Program-made: the position numbers and the translations under genes
Source: Pseudomonas sp. 14P_8.1_Bac3
GTDB lineage: Bacteria > Pseudomonadota > Gammaproteobacteria > Pseudomonadales > Pseudomonadaceae
Length of the DNA: 64,000 bases
Assembly (NCBI RefSeq): GCF_025466085.1
Contig: NZ_JANLOD010000059.1
Location: 1 to 64,000 of the forward strand
Direction: 5' to 3'
Shown: positions 23,958 to 32,265 of the stretch, one piece after another
Position numbering within the stretch: position 1 is the first letter of the stretch
Layout: every line of letters begins with the position of its first letter
The notes under the pieces: model-generated
What the model saw: only the letters and a program-made list of their open reading frames with translations
Databases searched by the model: none
Told to the model about the DNA's origin: nothing

Positions 23958-25082
23958 TTAATGCGCCTCTAGAAGTGGGTCGAGCGCGCGAACGTGTTCG
24001 ACCTGCCAGCCAAGCGGTACCACGTCGCCGACGGCGAGCGCAGGATCGAGCTCGGCAATCGGTTGCTTCACGAAGAAGTCGGTCTTGCCACAGACTTCCA
24101 GGCGAACCCGGACGTGGTCGCCCAGATAGATGAATTCCGCCACCCTCCCTGAGAAGCGGTTGACGCAGGACTCGCTCGAACCGTTGAGGCTCACGCGTTC
24201 CGGACGAATCGACAGCGTGACGGGTTCGCCGGTCTTGCCGACGTTGACCGCCAGGGCTTCAACCTTTTCGCCACGACTCAGCTCGACCACGCAGCGGTCG
24301 CCGGTGTGGCTGTGCAAACGGCCATTGAGACGATTGTTCTCGCCGATGAAGTTGGCGACGAAGGTGTTTTTCGGTTCTTCGTAGAGGCTGCGCGGTGGGG
24401 CGATCTGCTGGATTTCGCCCTGATGAAACACCGCCACGCGGTCGGACATGGTCAGGGCTTCGCCCTGGTCGTGGGTCACGTAGACCACGGTCACGCCAAG
24501 GCGCTGGTGCAGGTGTTTGATTTCCATCTGCATGTGTTCGCGCAGTTGCTTGTCGAGTGCGCCCAGCGGTTCGTCCATCAGCACCAGTTGCGGTTCGAAC
24601 ACCAACGCGCGGGCCAACGCCACACGCTGCTGCTGGCCCCCGGACAGTTGCGCCGGGTAGCGTTGGGCGAAGGTATCGAGCTGGACCATGCTCAGGACTT
24701 TTTTGACCCTGTCGCTGACATCGCTTTTGTTCAGACCGCGTACGGTCAACGGGAACGCCAGGTTTTCGGCCACCGTCATGTGCGGGAACAGCGCGTAGTT
24801 CTGGAACACCATGCCGATGTCGCGCTTGTGCGGCGGCACGTTATTGATCGAGCGTCCGGCCAGGAGAATTTCACCCGCGGTCGGGGTTTCGAAACCGGCG
24901 AGCATCATCAGGCTGGTGGTCTTGCCCGAGCCGGATGGCCCGAGCAAGGTCAGGAACTCGCCTTTGCGAATGTCCAGGTTGAGGTCTTTGACGATCAGGT
25001 TCTCGCCGTCGTAGCTTTTCTGCACTCCACGAAAGCTGACCAGAATGTCACTGGCCCCTGCGCTTGAATCGACCTGGCTCAT
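23958..25082 (-). CDS. agtA: ABC transporter ATP-binding protein (PotA-like; AgtA)
   Basis: Cytoplasmic ATPase of the importer. The 374-residue protein has Walker A GPSGSGKTTSLMML, signature LSGGQQQRVALARALVFEP, Walker B LVLMDEPLGALD, the switch His in VTHDQGEAL, and a C-terminal TOBE domain (RPERVSL... to about residue 355). ATG at 25082 (MSQVDSSAGASD) is preferred because AAGG precedes it; an in-frame GTG at 25088 is also possible. First gene of the transporter cluster on the minus strand. Confidence 0.8.
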   Translation of the reverse strand: MSQVDSSAGASDILVSFRGVQKSYDGENLIVKDLNLDIRKGEFLTLLGPSGSGKTTSLMMLAGFETPTAGEILLAGRSINNVPPHKRDIGMVFQNYALFPHMTVAENLAFPLTVRGLNKSDVSDRVKKVLSMVQLDTFAQRYPAQLSGGQQQRVALARALVFEPQLVLMDEPLGALDKQLREHMQMEIKHLHQRLGVTVVYVTHDQGEALTMSDRVAVFHQGEIQQIAPPRSLYEEPKNTFVANFIGENNRLNGRLHSHTGDRCVVELSRGEKVEALAVNVGKTGEPVTLSIRPERVSLNGSSESCVNRFSGRVAEFIYLGDHVRVRLEVCGKTDFFVKQPIAELDPALAVGDVVPLGWQVEHVRALDPLLEAH

Positions 25083-25448
25083 ACCCACACCTTTGTTGTT
25101 GATGACTGCTGTGGACTAAGCCTAGTGGACGCTGGGGAGCACGCAAATCGGGGCGCAGGAGAGAATCGCCTCAGACGGATGGAAGGTTGCGGGTAGGGAT
25201 TGCCCTACAAGGGTGGCGGGGATGGGTATGTCTGCAGGGGATAGCGGCGCGCAGTGCTGCTACGCGCCGCTGGAAGTGGCAAAAACCGTGGCGGGGGCAT
25301 GTCGCGCATTGATATGCAATCGAAACCCTGTGGGAGCGAGCCTCTCGCGATAACGGCTGCACATTCGACATTCCTGCGACTGACCCACCGCAATCGCGAG
25401 CAGGCTCGCTCCCACAGTGAATTGCAGTGAACCAGCCCTTTCGATGCG
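25083..25448. other. Gap of 366 bases between agtA and agtR
   Basis: No gene seen. It contains the REP pair at 25328-25418 and the promoter region for the transporter genes. A short frame reading on the minus strand between 25171 and 25393 is composed mostly of REP sequence and is not a gene. Confidence 0.7.
25328..25418. repeat. REP pair (BIME)
   Basis: CTGTGGGAGCGAGCCTCTCG from 25328 and the inverted partner GCAGGCTCGCTCCCACAG ending at about 25418, with a variable spacer. Between agtR and agtA. Confidence 0.87.
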
Positions 25449-26078
25449 TCAGAGGAGCTTGTGCTCCATCGCGTACTTCACCAGTTCGGCCAGGGACGTG
25501 ATGTTGAGCTTCTGCATCAGCCGCGCCTTGTGGGTGCTGATGGTTTTGTTGCTAAGCGCCAACTGCTGGGCGATGTCGTTGACGTTGGCGCCCTGAGCCA
25601 GGCGCTCGAACACCGAAAACTCGCGTTCCGAAAGCAGCGAATGCAGCGGTCGAGCATCGGTCAGCCCGACTTCGAAGACCATGCGGTCAGCCAGCTCCGG
25701 GTCGATGTAGCGCCCGCCCGCTGCGACTTTGCGGATGGCCGTCAGCAGCAGCGCCGGGTCACTGTCCTTGGTCGCGTACCCCGCTGCACCGACCTTCAAC
25801 GCGCGGGCGGCCATTTGCGCTTCGTCGTGCATCGACAACACCAGGATGGCCGGCGGATTGTTCAACGCGCGGATCCGCGGAATCGCTTCGAGGCCGTTGA
25901 CCCCGGGCATGGAGATATCCAGCAACACCACTTCGCAGGGGACGTGGCGCAACGTCTCGAGCAACTGCTCGCCATTGCTCGCCTCTCCCACCACCAGCAG
26001 GTCCTTGGCCAGGCCGATCAATTGCTTGATGCCTTCACGAACGATGGTGTGGTCTTCGGCTACCAGTACACGGATCAC
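25449..26078 (-). CDS. agtR: LuxR-type response regulator (AgtR)
   Basis: Cytoplasmic transcription factor of a two-component system. The 209-residue protein has a receiver domain with the phospho-Asp in VVLLDISMPGVNGLE and the Lys of ATKDSDPALL, then a NarL/LuxR helix-turn-helix (LSEREFSVFERLAQGANVNDIAQQLALS). The start is taken as GTG at 26078, which has GGAG six bases before it; the ATG at 26102 lies inside a REP palindrome and has no ribosome site. In P. aeruginosa the orthologue AgtR responds to GABA/5-aminovalerate and, by other work, to shed peptidoglycan. Downstream partner of agtS. Confidence 0.8.
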   Translation of the reverse strand: MIRVLVAEDHTIVREGIKQLIGLAKDLLVVGEASNGEQLLETLRHVPCEVVLLDISMPGVNGLEAIPRIRALNNPPAILVLSMHDEAQMAARALKVGAAGYATKDSDPALLLTAIRKVAAGGRYIDPELADRMVFEVGLTDARPLHSLLSEREFSVFERLAQGANVNDIAQQLALSNKTISTHKARLMQKLNITSLAELVKYAMEHKLL

Positions 26079-26101
26079 AGACTTCTCCAGATTCAAGATC
26101 A

Positions 26102-26168
26102 TTCGCGGGCAAGCCCGCTCCCGCAGCTGATACGAGCGCCCCGTGGGAGCGGGCTTGCCCGCGAAGGC
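26102..26168. repeat. REP pair (BIME)
   Basis: TTCGCGGGCAAGCCCGCTCC and the inverted GTGGGAGCGGGCTTGCCCGC, a tight pair with a 19-base spacer, filling the space between agtS (26192) and agtR. Overlaps the alternative ATG of agtR. Confidence 0.88.
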
Positions 26169-26191
26169 GTCAGTTCAAGCAACAACATTCA

Positions 26192-28588
26192 TCAGCCCCC
26201 CTCCAACGGCACCCGCACACTCAACGTCGTGCCCTCCCCCGGCTCGCTGTCCAGTGCCAATTGCCCGCCCATGATCAACACCCGCTCACGCATCCCTACA
26301 ATCCCAAAAGACGTCGGCCGGCCGGCATTGGCGACGAATCCTACGCCATCATCGCTGACCGTCAGACACAACTCGTCGCCTTCAAGGGCCAATGTCAGTT
26401 CGACAGTATGCGCCTGGGCATGCCGCATGACATTGGTCAGCGCCTCCTGAAGAATGCGGAACAGGCCGATCGCCTTGGCATCACTGAGCACCGGCAGGTT
26501 GTCCGGCACCTGCACCAGACACGGAATCTGCGTGCGCGCCTCGAAACGCCGGGCCTGCCATTCAATGGCTGAGGCGATCCCGGCATCGAGAATCGGTGGC
26601 CGCAGCGCCGTGGCCACATCACGCACCAACTGAAACAGCTGAGCAATCAAACGCTTCATGCTGTTCAAGCGTTCGTTCAGACCGGGGTCGAGCTGGGCGT
26701 AGGCCAGTTCGCACATGGACGTTTCGAGCTTCAACACGGTCAACATCTGACCCAACTCGTCGTGAACTTCCCGGGCGATACGGGCCTTTTCCTCTTCCCG
26801 AACGCTCTCCAAGTGCGCTGACAACTCACGCAATTGCTCGCGGGAGCTGGCCAGTTCCAGTTCGATGCGCTTGCTTTCACTGATGTCCCAGACAATGCCG
26901 TCCCACACATAGGCGCCGTCCTCGAGTCGGCGGGTGATGGCCTTGATCTCGGCCCAGCGCTGCTCGCCCTGACGGGTGAGAATCCGTCCCTGCCAGGACC
27001 AGTCGCTGTCGGTGTCCAGCGCATGATCCTGGGTCAGGTGGTAGCTGGCCTTGTCCTCCGGATGCACCAGGCTGCGCAGGCCTTTGTCGCGATGGGCAAG
27101 CGTCGAAGGCGAATAACCCACCAGGCTCTCGCTGCCCTCACTGATGTAGGCAAAGTCGATCTGTCCCGTCACCGGCGCCCGCTCCAGGCGAAAGACCAAT
27201 CCCGGCACGTTGGCGGCAATCCCCTGCAGGCGCGCCTCGCTTTCCTGCAAGGCCGCCGATGCGCGACGGCGCTCGGTGACGTCGTTGAGGTAGACCACCA
27301 GGTATTCGCCGTCACGGAAACGCAGAAAGCTCAGCGACACATCCGCCGGCAAAACACTGCCATCGGCCCGCAGGCAATTGGCTTCAAAGCTGAGCGGCCC
27401 TTCTTCACTGGCTCGGGCACGCTTCCACAGGGTCAGCCAACGGTCCATGTGCAGGCCGGGTTCGAAATCGATCAGCGGCCGGTCGATGATGCCGCCGGCG
27501 GGATAGCCGAGCATGGTCTCGGCGGCGCGGTTGGCGTAGCGCACGTGGCTGTCCCAGTTGACCCAGAGAATGCCGACGGTGCTCTGGTCGATGGAAAACT
27601 GGGTGAGACGCAGCGCTTCTTCACTGGCGGCGCGCAGGGCAATGTCTTCCCGCGCTGCCAACAGACGATGTTCCAGATTGTGTTGCTGCCGACGTTGCCA
27701 GAACACGATCGCCATGCTGCTCGCCATCAGTATCGCCAACAGCAGGCTGAGGTTCTGCCAGAAACCTGGGGATTCCGTCAGTCGCGGGTACTTGGGTTGC
27801 AGCCATTGATTGTGCAGTTGCTCCAGATCCTTGGCCGGGATCGCTCGCAACGCGCTTTCGACAATGCCGGCGAGTTCCGGCCAGTCCCGACGTGTGGCCA
27901 CCCGCAACAGTTGCGGCAGACCAATGTCGCCGACCACCACCAGTCCAGCGAACTCCGGCTCGACAGGCAGGCGGCCTAGCTGCGCTTCGTCGACCACCGC
28001 GTAACTGGCCTGCTGACTCAACAGCAGTTGCAACGCCTGGCGCTCGACCGGCACGCCCTGAAGGTTCAAATGCGGGTAATTGCTGCGCAGGTAATCGGCA
28101 GTGGCGCTGGGCATGCGCACGGCAACGCGGGTCTGGCTATCGAGCTTTTCCAGTTCCACGACGCTGGCGGTTTTCTGGTCACTGACCACCAGTTGCGGCA
28201 CCCGCATGTACGGATCGGAAAACTGCCACAGGCGAAGGCCGCCGGGGGTTTGCGTCAGGCCCGGCGCGAGGTCGATTTCACCTTCGCGGGCGGCGGCCTC
28301 CAGTTGCGCGAGGTCGGGAAAGTTGCGCCAGCTCAGCTCGACCTTGAGCGCCTTGGCCAGCCACTTCATCAGCTCGACATTGACCCCGGACAACCGCTGC
28401 AAGCGGCGATCGTATTGCGCGTAGGGCACTTGCAACACCAGCCCCACGCGCAGTTCATTGTGCTGCGCCAGCCACTGTTGCTGGCTTGCGGACAATTGCG
28501 CCACATGTGCCGGTGGCGCAGACGCCGCCCAGCCCATCAAGGGAAACCACAAACAGCCGATAACCCACAGGCAGCGAAAACGCTTCAT
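26192..28588 (-). CDS. agtS: Membrane sensor histidine kinase with solute-binding input domain (AgtS)
   Basis: Senses a small molecule in the periplasm and phosphorylates AgtR. The 798-residue protein has a signal peptide, a family 3 solute-binding domain (about residues 35-265), a transmembrane helix near 280-300, two PAS domains (about 325-440 and 455-570), a HisKA_3 dimerisation domain with IAREVHDELGQMLT (phospho-His) and an HATPase domain with the N box and GMRERVLIMGG near the C-terminus. ATG at 28588 (MKRFRCLWVIGCLWF) fits a signal peptide; upstream frame lacks an ATG. The input is a binding protein, so the same ligand as the transporter is plausible. Confidence 0.82.
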   Translation of the reverse strand: MKRFRCLWVIGCLWFPLMGWAASAPPAHVAQLSASQQQWLAQHNELRVGLVLQVPYAQYDRRLQRLSGVNVELMKWLAKALKVELSWRNFPDLAQLEAAAREGEIDLAPGLTQTPGGLRLWQFSDPYMRVPQLVVSDQKTASVVELEKLDSQTRVAVRMPSATADYLRSNYPHLNLQGVPVERQALQLLLSQQASYAVVDEAQLGRLPVEPEFAGLVVVGDIGLPQLLRVATRRDWPELAGIVESALRAIPAKDLEQLHNQWLQPKYPRLTESPGFWQNLSLLLAILMASSMAIVFWQRRQQHNLEHRLLAAREDIALRAASEEALRLTQFSIDQSTVGILWVNWDSHVRYANRAAETMLGYPAGGIIDRPLIDFEPGLHMDRWLTLWKRARASEEGPLSFEANCLRADGSVLPADVSLSFLRFRDGEYLVVYLNDVTERRRASAALQESEARLQGIAANVPGLVFRLERAPVTGQIDFAYISEGSESLVGYSPSTLAHRDKGLRSLVHPEDKASYHLTQDHALDTDSDWSWQGRILTRQGEQRWAEIKAITRRLEDGAYVWDGIVWDISESKRIELELASSREQLRELSAHLESVREEEKARIAREVHDELGQMLTVLKLETSMCELAYAQLDPGLNERLNSMKRLIAQLFQLVRDVATALRPPILDAGIASAIEWQARRFEARTQIPCLVQVPDNLPVLSDAKAIGLFRILQEALTNVMRHAQAHTVELTLALEGDELCLTVSDDGVGFVANAGRPTSFGIVGMRERVLIMGGQLALDSEPGEGTTLSVRVPLEGG

Positions 28589-28661
28589 CGAAGTCTCACA
28601 CACTGACAAATACTGACCAACCCATTAGGCTGCCGGAATAACTTCTGGCCTGGAATATCCG

Positions 28662-29654
28662 ATGCCCCCTGTCAACCGCCTGGCACTGCCAGCATTGTGC
28701 CTGCCGCTGATCCTGTCTTGCGCCTTTTCCGTCGAGGCCGCTGAACCGGCATCCGCTGCTGCGGAAAAATCCGTAAGCGAAAAACCGGCCGAACGTCAGC
28801 CGCTGCTTGAGCGTAGTCAGGAAGAAGCGACAGCACTTGAGCGAAAAATCCCCGCTCAGGAACAGCAACAACTGCAAGCGGGCAGCGATACATTCCTGGC
28901 CTTGTGGAAACCGGCCAACACAGCCGAGCCCAAAGGTGCGGTGATTATCATCCCGGGCGCCGGTGAAACCGTTGACTGGCCGCAAGCAATTGGTCCGTTG
29001 CGACGCAAACTGCCGGACGCCAAGTGGAGCAGCCTGAGTATCACCTTGCCCGACCTGCAAAGCGATGTCATCGCCCCCCGCGTCACCGAAGTGCCGCCGA
29101 CGCTCAAATCCCCCGAGGTCGGCAGCAAGGATTCGACCACTGCCGCGCCCATCGAACAGGCAGCGGGTGGCGAAGCCGATGTCGCCGACAAGGCGGTCGT
29201 GGAAACCGGCGACGAACAGGCCAAAGCCGATGCCGAGCGAATTTTCGCACGCATCGATGCCGCCATTGCCTACGCCGAACAGCAAAGCGCACGCAGCATT
29301 GTGCTACTCGGTCATGGCACCGGCGCCTACTGGGCCGCGCGCTACCTGAGCGAGAAGCAGCCCTCGCAAGTGGAGAAGTTCGCAATGGTGGCGGCCCAGA
29401 CGCCTGTCGCCGTGAAACCTGAACTGGTCGAACTGACGCCGACCCTCAAATTGCCGACGGCCGACATCTTCTATATGGACAAGCCGCTGGACCGCAACGC
29501 GGCGCTGGAACGCTTGCAGGCCAGCAAGCGCTTGAAGGCGTCGGCATTCAGTCAGGTGTCGCTCAAGGCAGTGCCGGGTGATACCAAGGCTGAGCAGGAG
29601 CAGTTGGTGCGCCGGGTGCGGGGCTGGTTGAATCCTCAAGCCGTGGCGGACTGA
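28662..29654 (+). CDS. DUF3530 secreted/lipidated alpha-beta hydrolase-like protein
   Basis: Function unknown. The 330-residue protein has a signal peptide whose SCAFS may be a lipobox-like element (LPLILSCAFS), a Glu/Ala-rich linker, and an alpha/beta-hydrolase fold that matches DUF3530. The usual nucleophile elbow GxSxG is replaced by LLGHGTGAYWAA, with Gly where Ser is expected, so hydrolase activity is doubtful. It is divergent from agtS and followed convergently by djlA. Confidence 0.72.
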   Translation: MPPVNRLALPALCLPLILSCAFSVEAAEPASAAAEKSVSEKPAERQPLLERSQEEATALERKIPAQEQQQLQAGSDTFLALWKPANTAEPKGAVIIIPGAGETVDWPQAIGPLRRKLPDAKWSSLSITLPDLQSDVIAPRVTEVPPTLKSPEVGSKDSTTAAPIEQAAGGEADVADKAVVETGDEQAKADAERIFARIDAAIAYAEQQSARSIVLLGHGTGAYWAARYLSEKQPSQVEKFAMVAAQTPVAVKPELVELTPTLKLPTADIFYMDKPLDRNAALERLQASKRLKASAFSQVSLKAVPGDTKAEQEQLVRRVRGWLNPQAVAD

Positions 29655-29678
29655 TAGACCGCCACGACTTTTTCCCTG

Positions 29679-30446
29679 CTAACGAAAATCCCGTCGCTGA
29701 CGAATAAGCGTGTACGCGCTTTGCAATTCGCGGGTCTTGTCCGTCGCCTCACGAACCTGCAAAGCCGTGGCGCCGCTGCCGGCAATCTTGTCCGGGTGAT
29801 GGCGACTGAGCAGGCGCCGATAGGCGCGTTTGATCTGCGCCGGCTCGGTGGTGGCGGTCACCCCCAACAGCATCAACGCTTCCTGATAATGGACCGCCGC
29901 GCTGACCATCGATCGCTTCGGTGGTTCGTAGTCTGCCGCCAACGCCTGCACCTGATACGACGTCCAGCCGAGCCATCTGCCCCATTGGGCAATCAGCGTG
30001 CGCTCGGCCTTGCTGGCACGACCATCGGCCCAGATCATTCGCCAGCAGGCGCGCAACACGCCTTCCGCCGCATGCGGTTGAACACTGAGGCGCCGCAGAT
30101 AACCCTGTAGTTGGTCACGGCCCTCCTTGCCGCGGTTGAATGCCGCGATCGCGCGCAGTCTCGCCGGCTCGTCCATGCCCAGCGCCTGCATTTCCTGGCG
30201 CGCCTGGTTGATGTGGCCATCAGCCACTCTGCCGTTGCTCTTGGCCAATCGGCCCAGCAACACGAATAACAGCTCATCATTGCGCAGCACCGCGCGACCG
30301 CCGAGCGCTTCTCGCAAATGCCCCCACGTCTGCAGCCGCAAGCGCCGATCCAGCGCCTGCCCTAGCAAGGCGCCGAGCATGGCCCCCGGAATGCTGGCGA
30401 TGGCAAAGCCCGCCCCGGCTCCAATCAGAGTCCCTGGCCACAGCAT
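29679..30446 (-). CDS. djlA: DnaJ-like co-chaperone (TerB plus J domain), DjlA type
   Basis: Membrane-anchored partner of DnaK. The 255-residue protein has an N-terminal glycine-rich membrane segment (MLWPGTLIGAGAGFAIASIPGA...), a TerB-like domain (about 55-175), and a C-terminal J domain (about 190-250) with the essential HPD in SRHHPDKIAGSG. Start taken at the ATG 30446; the frame upstream overlaps murU and is not homologous. It is one base after the murU stop, so it is cotranscribed with amgK-murU. Confidence 0.85.
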   Translation of the reverse strand: MLWPGTLIGAGAGFAIASIPGAMLGALLGQALDRRLRLQTWGHLREALGGRAVLRNDELLFVLLGRLAKSNGRVADGHINQARQEMQALGMDEPARLRAIAAFNRGKEGRDQLQGYLRRLSVQPHAAEGVLRACWRMIWADGRASKAERTLIAQWGRWLGWTSYQVQALAADYEPPKRSMVSAAVHYQEALMLLGVTATTEPAQIKRAYRRLLSRHHPDKIAGSGATALQVREATDKTRELQSAYTLIRQRRDFR

Positions 30447-30447
30447 G

Positions 30448-31119
30448 TCAGCGACTCGCTTCAAGCAAAGTGTCGACTTCAGCCAGACGCTCGTAAGTGC
30501 CAACATCCACCCAACGACCGTGCAGCCGCTCACCCGTCACCTGCCCGTCAGCCATGGCTTTGCGCAACAGCGGCGCAAGCTTGAAAGCCCCGGCCGAGCA
30601 ACCGTCGAAGAGCTGGGGATGCAGCACCGCGATGCCGCTGTAAGTCAGGGTTGGCTGATCAGATTGACCATCGCGCACTTGACCGTCTACCAGCGTGAAA
30701 TCACCCGTCGGGTGGTGCCGCGGGTTCTCCGCCAGCACCAGATGCGCCAGACCGCTGACAGGCTGGTGCAGCACGCTGAAGTCGTAATCGGTCCAGATAT
30801 CGCCGTTGACCACTACGAATGCCTCATCACCCAGCAACGACAACGCGCGGAAAATCCCGCCACCGGTTTCCAGAGGCTCACCTTCCGGCGAATACTGAAT
30901 GCTCACGCCAAATCGCGAACCGTCGCCCAGGTAATCTTCGATCTGCTGACCCAGCCACGCATGGTTGATCACGATCTCGGTGAATCCGGCGGCGGCCAGC
31001 GCACGCAGGTGATACTCGATCAACGGCACACCGCCAGCGCGAACCAGCGGTTTGGGGGTCGTCAGGGTCAGGGGGCGCATGCGCTCGCCCTTGCCCGCCG
31101 CCAGAATCATTGCCTTCAT
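30448..31119 (-). CDS. murU: N-acetylmuramate alpha-1-phosphate uridylyltransferase
   Basis: Forms UDP-MurNAc from MurNAc-1-phosphate and UTP, bypassing MurA/MurB and so intrinsic fosfomycin resistance in Pseudomonas. The 223-residue nucleotidyltransferase starts MKAMILAAGKGERMRPLTLT (nucleotide-binding signature) and has VVNGDIWTDYDF metal ligand motif. It overlaps amgK by four bases and serves the same recycling pathway as anmK at 2837. Highest similarity to glucose-1-phosphate thymidylyltransferases; the amgK neighbour decides the assignment. Confidence 0.92.
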   Translation of the reverse strand: MKAMILAAGKGERMRPLTLTTPKPLVRAGGVPLIEYHLRALAAAGFTEIVINHAWLGQQIEDYLGDGSRFGVSIQYSPEGEPLETGGGIFRALSLLGDEAFVVVNGDIWTDYDFSVLHQPVSGLAHLVLAENPRHHPTGDFTLVDGQVRDGQSDQPTLTYSGIAVLHPQLFDGCSAGAFKLAPLLRKAMADGQVTGERLHGRWVDVGTYERLAEVDTLLEASR

Positions 31120-32135
31120 GCATTCGCTCCGGCACGCAGACTAAGGAGCAACACGTCCAGCTCGGCCAGTTCAGGACGGCGAGAGATTACCGCTTCTATA
31201 TAAGCAAAGAAACGCGGCACATCGGCCAAATAGCGCGGTTTGCCGTCGCGATGGCAGATGCGCGCGAAAATCCCGATGACTTTCAGGTGACGCTGCACGC
31301 CCATCAGGTCACTGGCACGCAGGAAATCGTCGAAGTCGGACTGGACCGGAATGCCCAGGGCGCCGGCCTGCTGCCAGTAATCTTCCAGCCAGCCGTGCAC
31401 GCGTTCCTCGGGCCAGCTCAGGAAAGCGTCCTTGAACAGGCATGTGACGTCGTAGGTCACCGGGCCGTAGACCGCGTCCTGGAAATCCAGCACACCGGGA
31501 TTCGGTTCGCTGAGCATCAGGTTGCGCGGCATGTAGTCGCGATGCACCAGCACTTTCGGCTGCGCCAGGGCACTGTCTATGAGCAGTTCCGTCACGTTTT
31601 GCCAGAGCGTTCGTTGCGCCGCATCGAATTCGATACCCAACTCGTGCTTCACGTACCACTCAGGGAACAGTTCCAGCTCGCGGCGCAGCAGTGCCACGTC
31701 ATAACTCGGCAGCGGCGCGACCATCGGCAACTGCTGGAAAGCGAGCAGCGCTTGCAGGGCATCCTTGAACAATTCGTCGGCATTTTCGCTGTCAATGACG
31801 TCCAGGTAGGTCTGGTTGCCGAGGTCGTTGAGCAAAAGAAATCCTCGTTCGAGGTCCTCGGCATAAATTTTCGGCACATTTATTCCGGATTTCTCCAGCA
31901 AAAAAGCGATATCCACGAAGGGTTTGCAGTTTTCCTGGGGCGGTGGCGCGTCCATGACGATGAAACTTCTGCCTGCGCCTTCCCAGCGGAAATAACGTCG
32001 AAAACTCGCGTCACTACTGGCCGCGGTCAACGTGGCCGGGGGTACGGCGCCCCAACCTTGCGCTGCAAAGAGGACTGCCAACTGCTCATCGAGCCAAACT
32101 TTCAGGTGTTGCAAACGTACATCTTGGTCAGGCAT
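31116..32135 (-). CDS. amgK: N-acetylmuramate/N-acetylglucosamine kinase AmgK
   Basis: Anomeric sugar kinase that makes MurNAc-1-phosphate. The 339-residue protein is of the aminoglycoside phosphotransferase (APH) fold, with the catalytic loop VLVHRDYMPRNLML (about residues 188-201) and metal loop GVLDFQDAVYGP. It reads away from lptD over a 130-base gap, and is followed by overlapping murU. Known activity is from P. putida AmgK. Confidence 0.92.
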   Translation of the reverse strand: MPDQDVRLQHLKVWLDEQLAVLFAAQGWGAVPPATLTAASSDASFRRYFRWEGAGRSFIVMDAPPPQENCKPFVDIAFLLEKSGINVPKIYAEDLERGFLLLNDLGNQTYLDVIDSENADELFKDALQALLAFQQLPMVAPLPSYDVALLRRELELFPEWYVKHELGIEFDAAQRTLWQNVTELLIDSALAQPKVLVHRDYMPRNLMLSEPNPGVLDFQDAVYGPVTYDVTCLFKDAFLSWPEERVHGWLEDYWQQAGALGIPVQSDFDDFLRASDLMGVQRHLKVIGIFARICHRDGKPRYLADVPRFFAYIEAVISRRPELAELDVLLLSLRAGANA

Positions 32136-32265
32136 TGCAAGGGTCTCCGACGGCGCTAGCCGTCAAGCGGGTCATGCTTTATTATCCAGCATCTTTTTCA
32201 GACCATCGAGAGGCGTGCGGCCCACACCGCGGGCAGATGGCACGCAGGAAGCCCGGACTAATAAG

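Noticed and set aside
25171..25393. Short minus-strand gene between agtR and agtA
   Set aside because: Its sequence is REP palindrome and flanks; no motif and no ribosome site.
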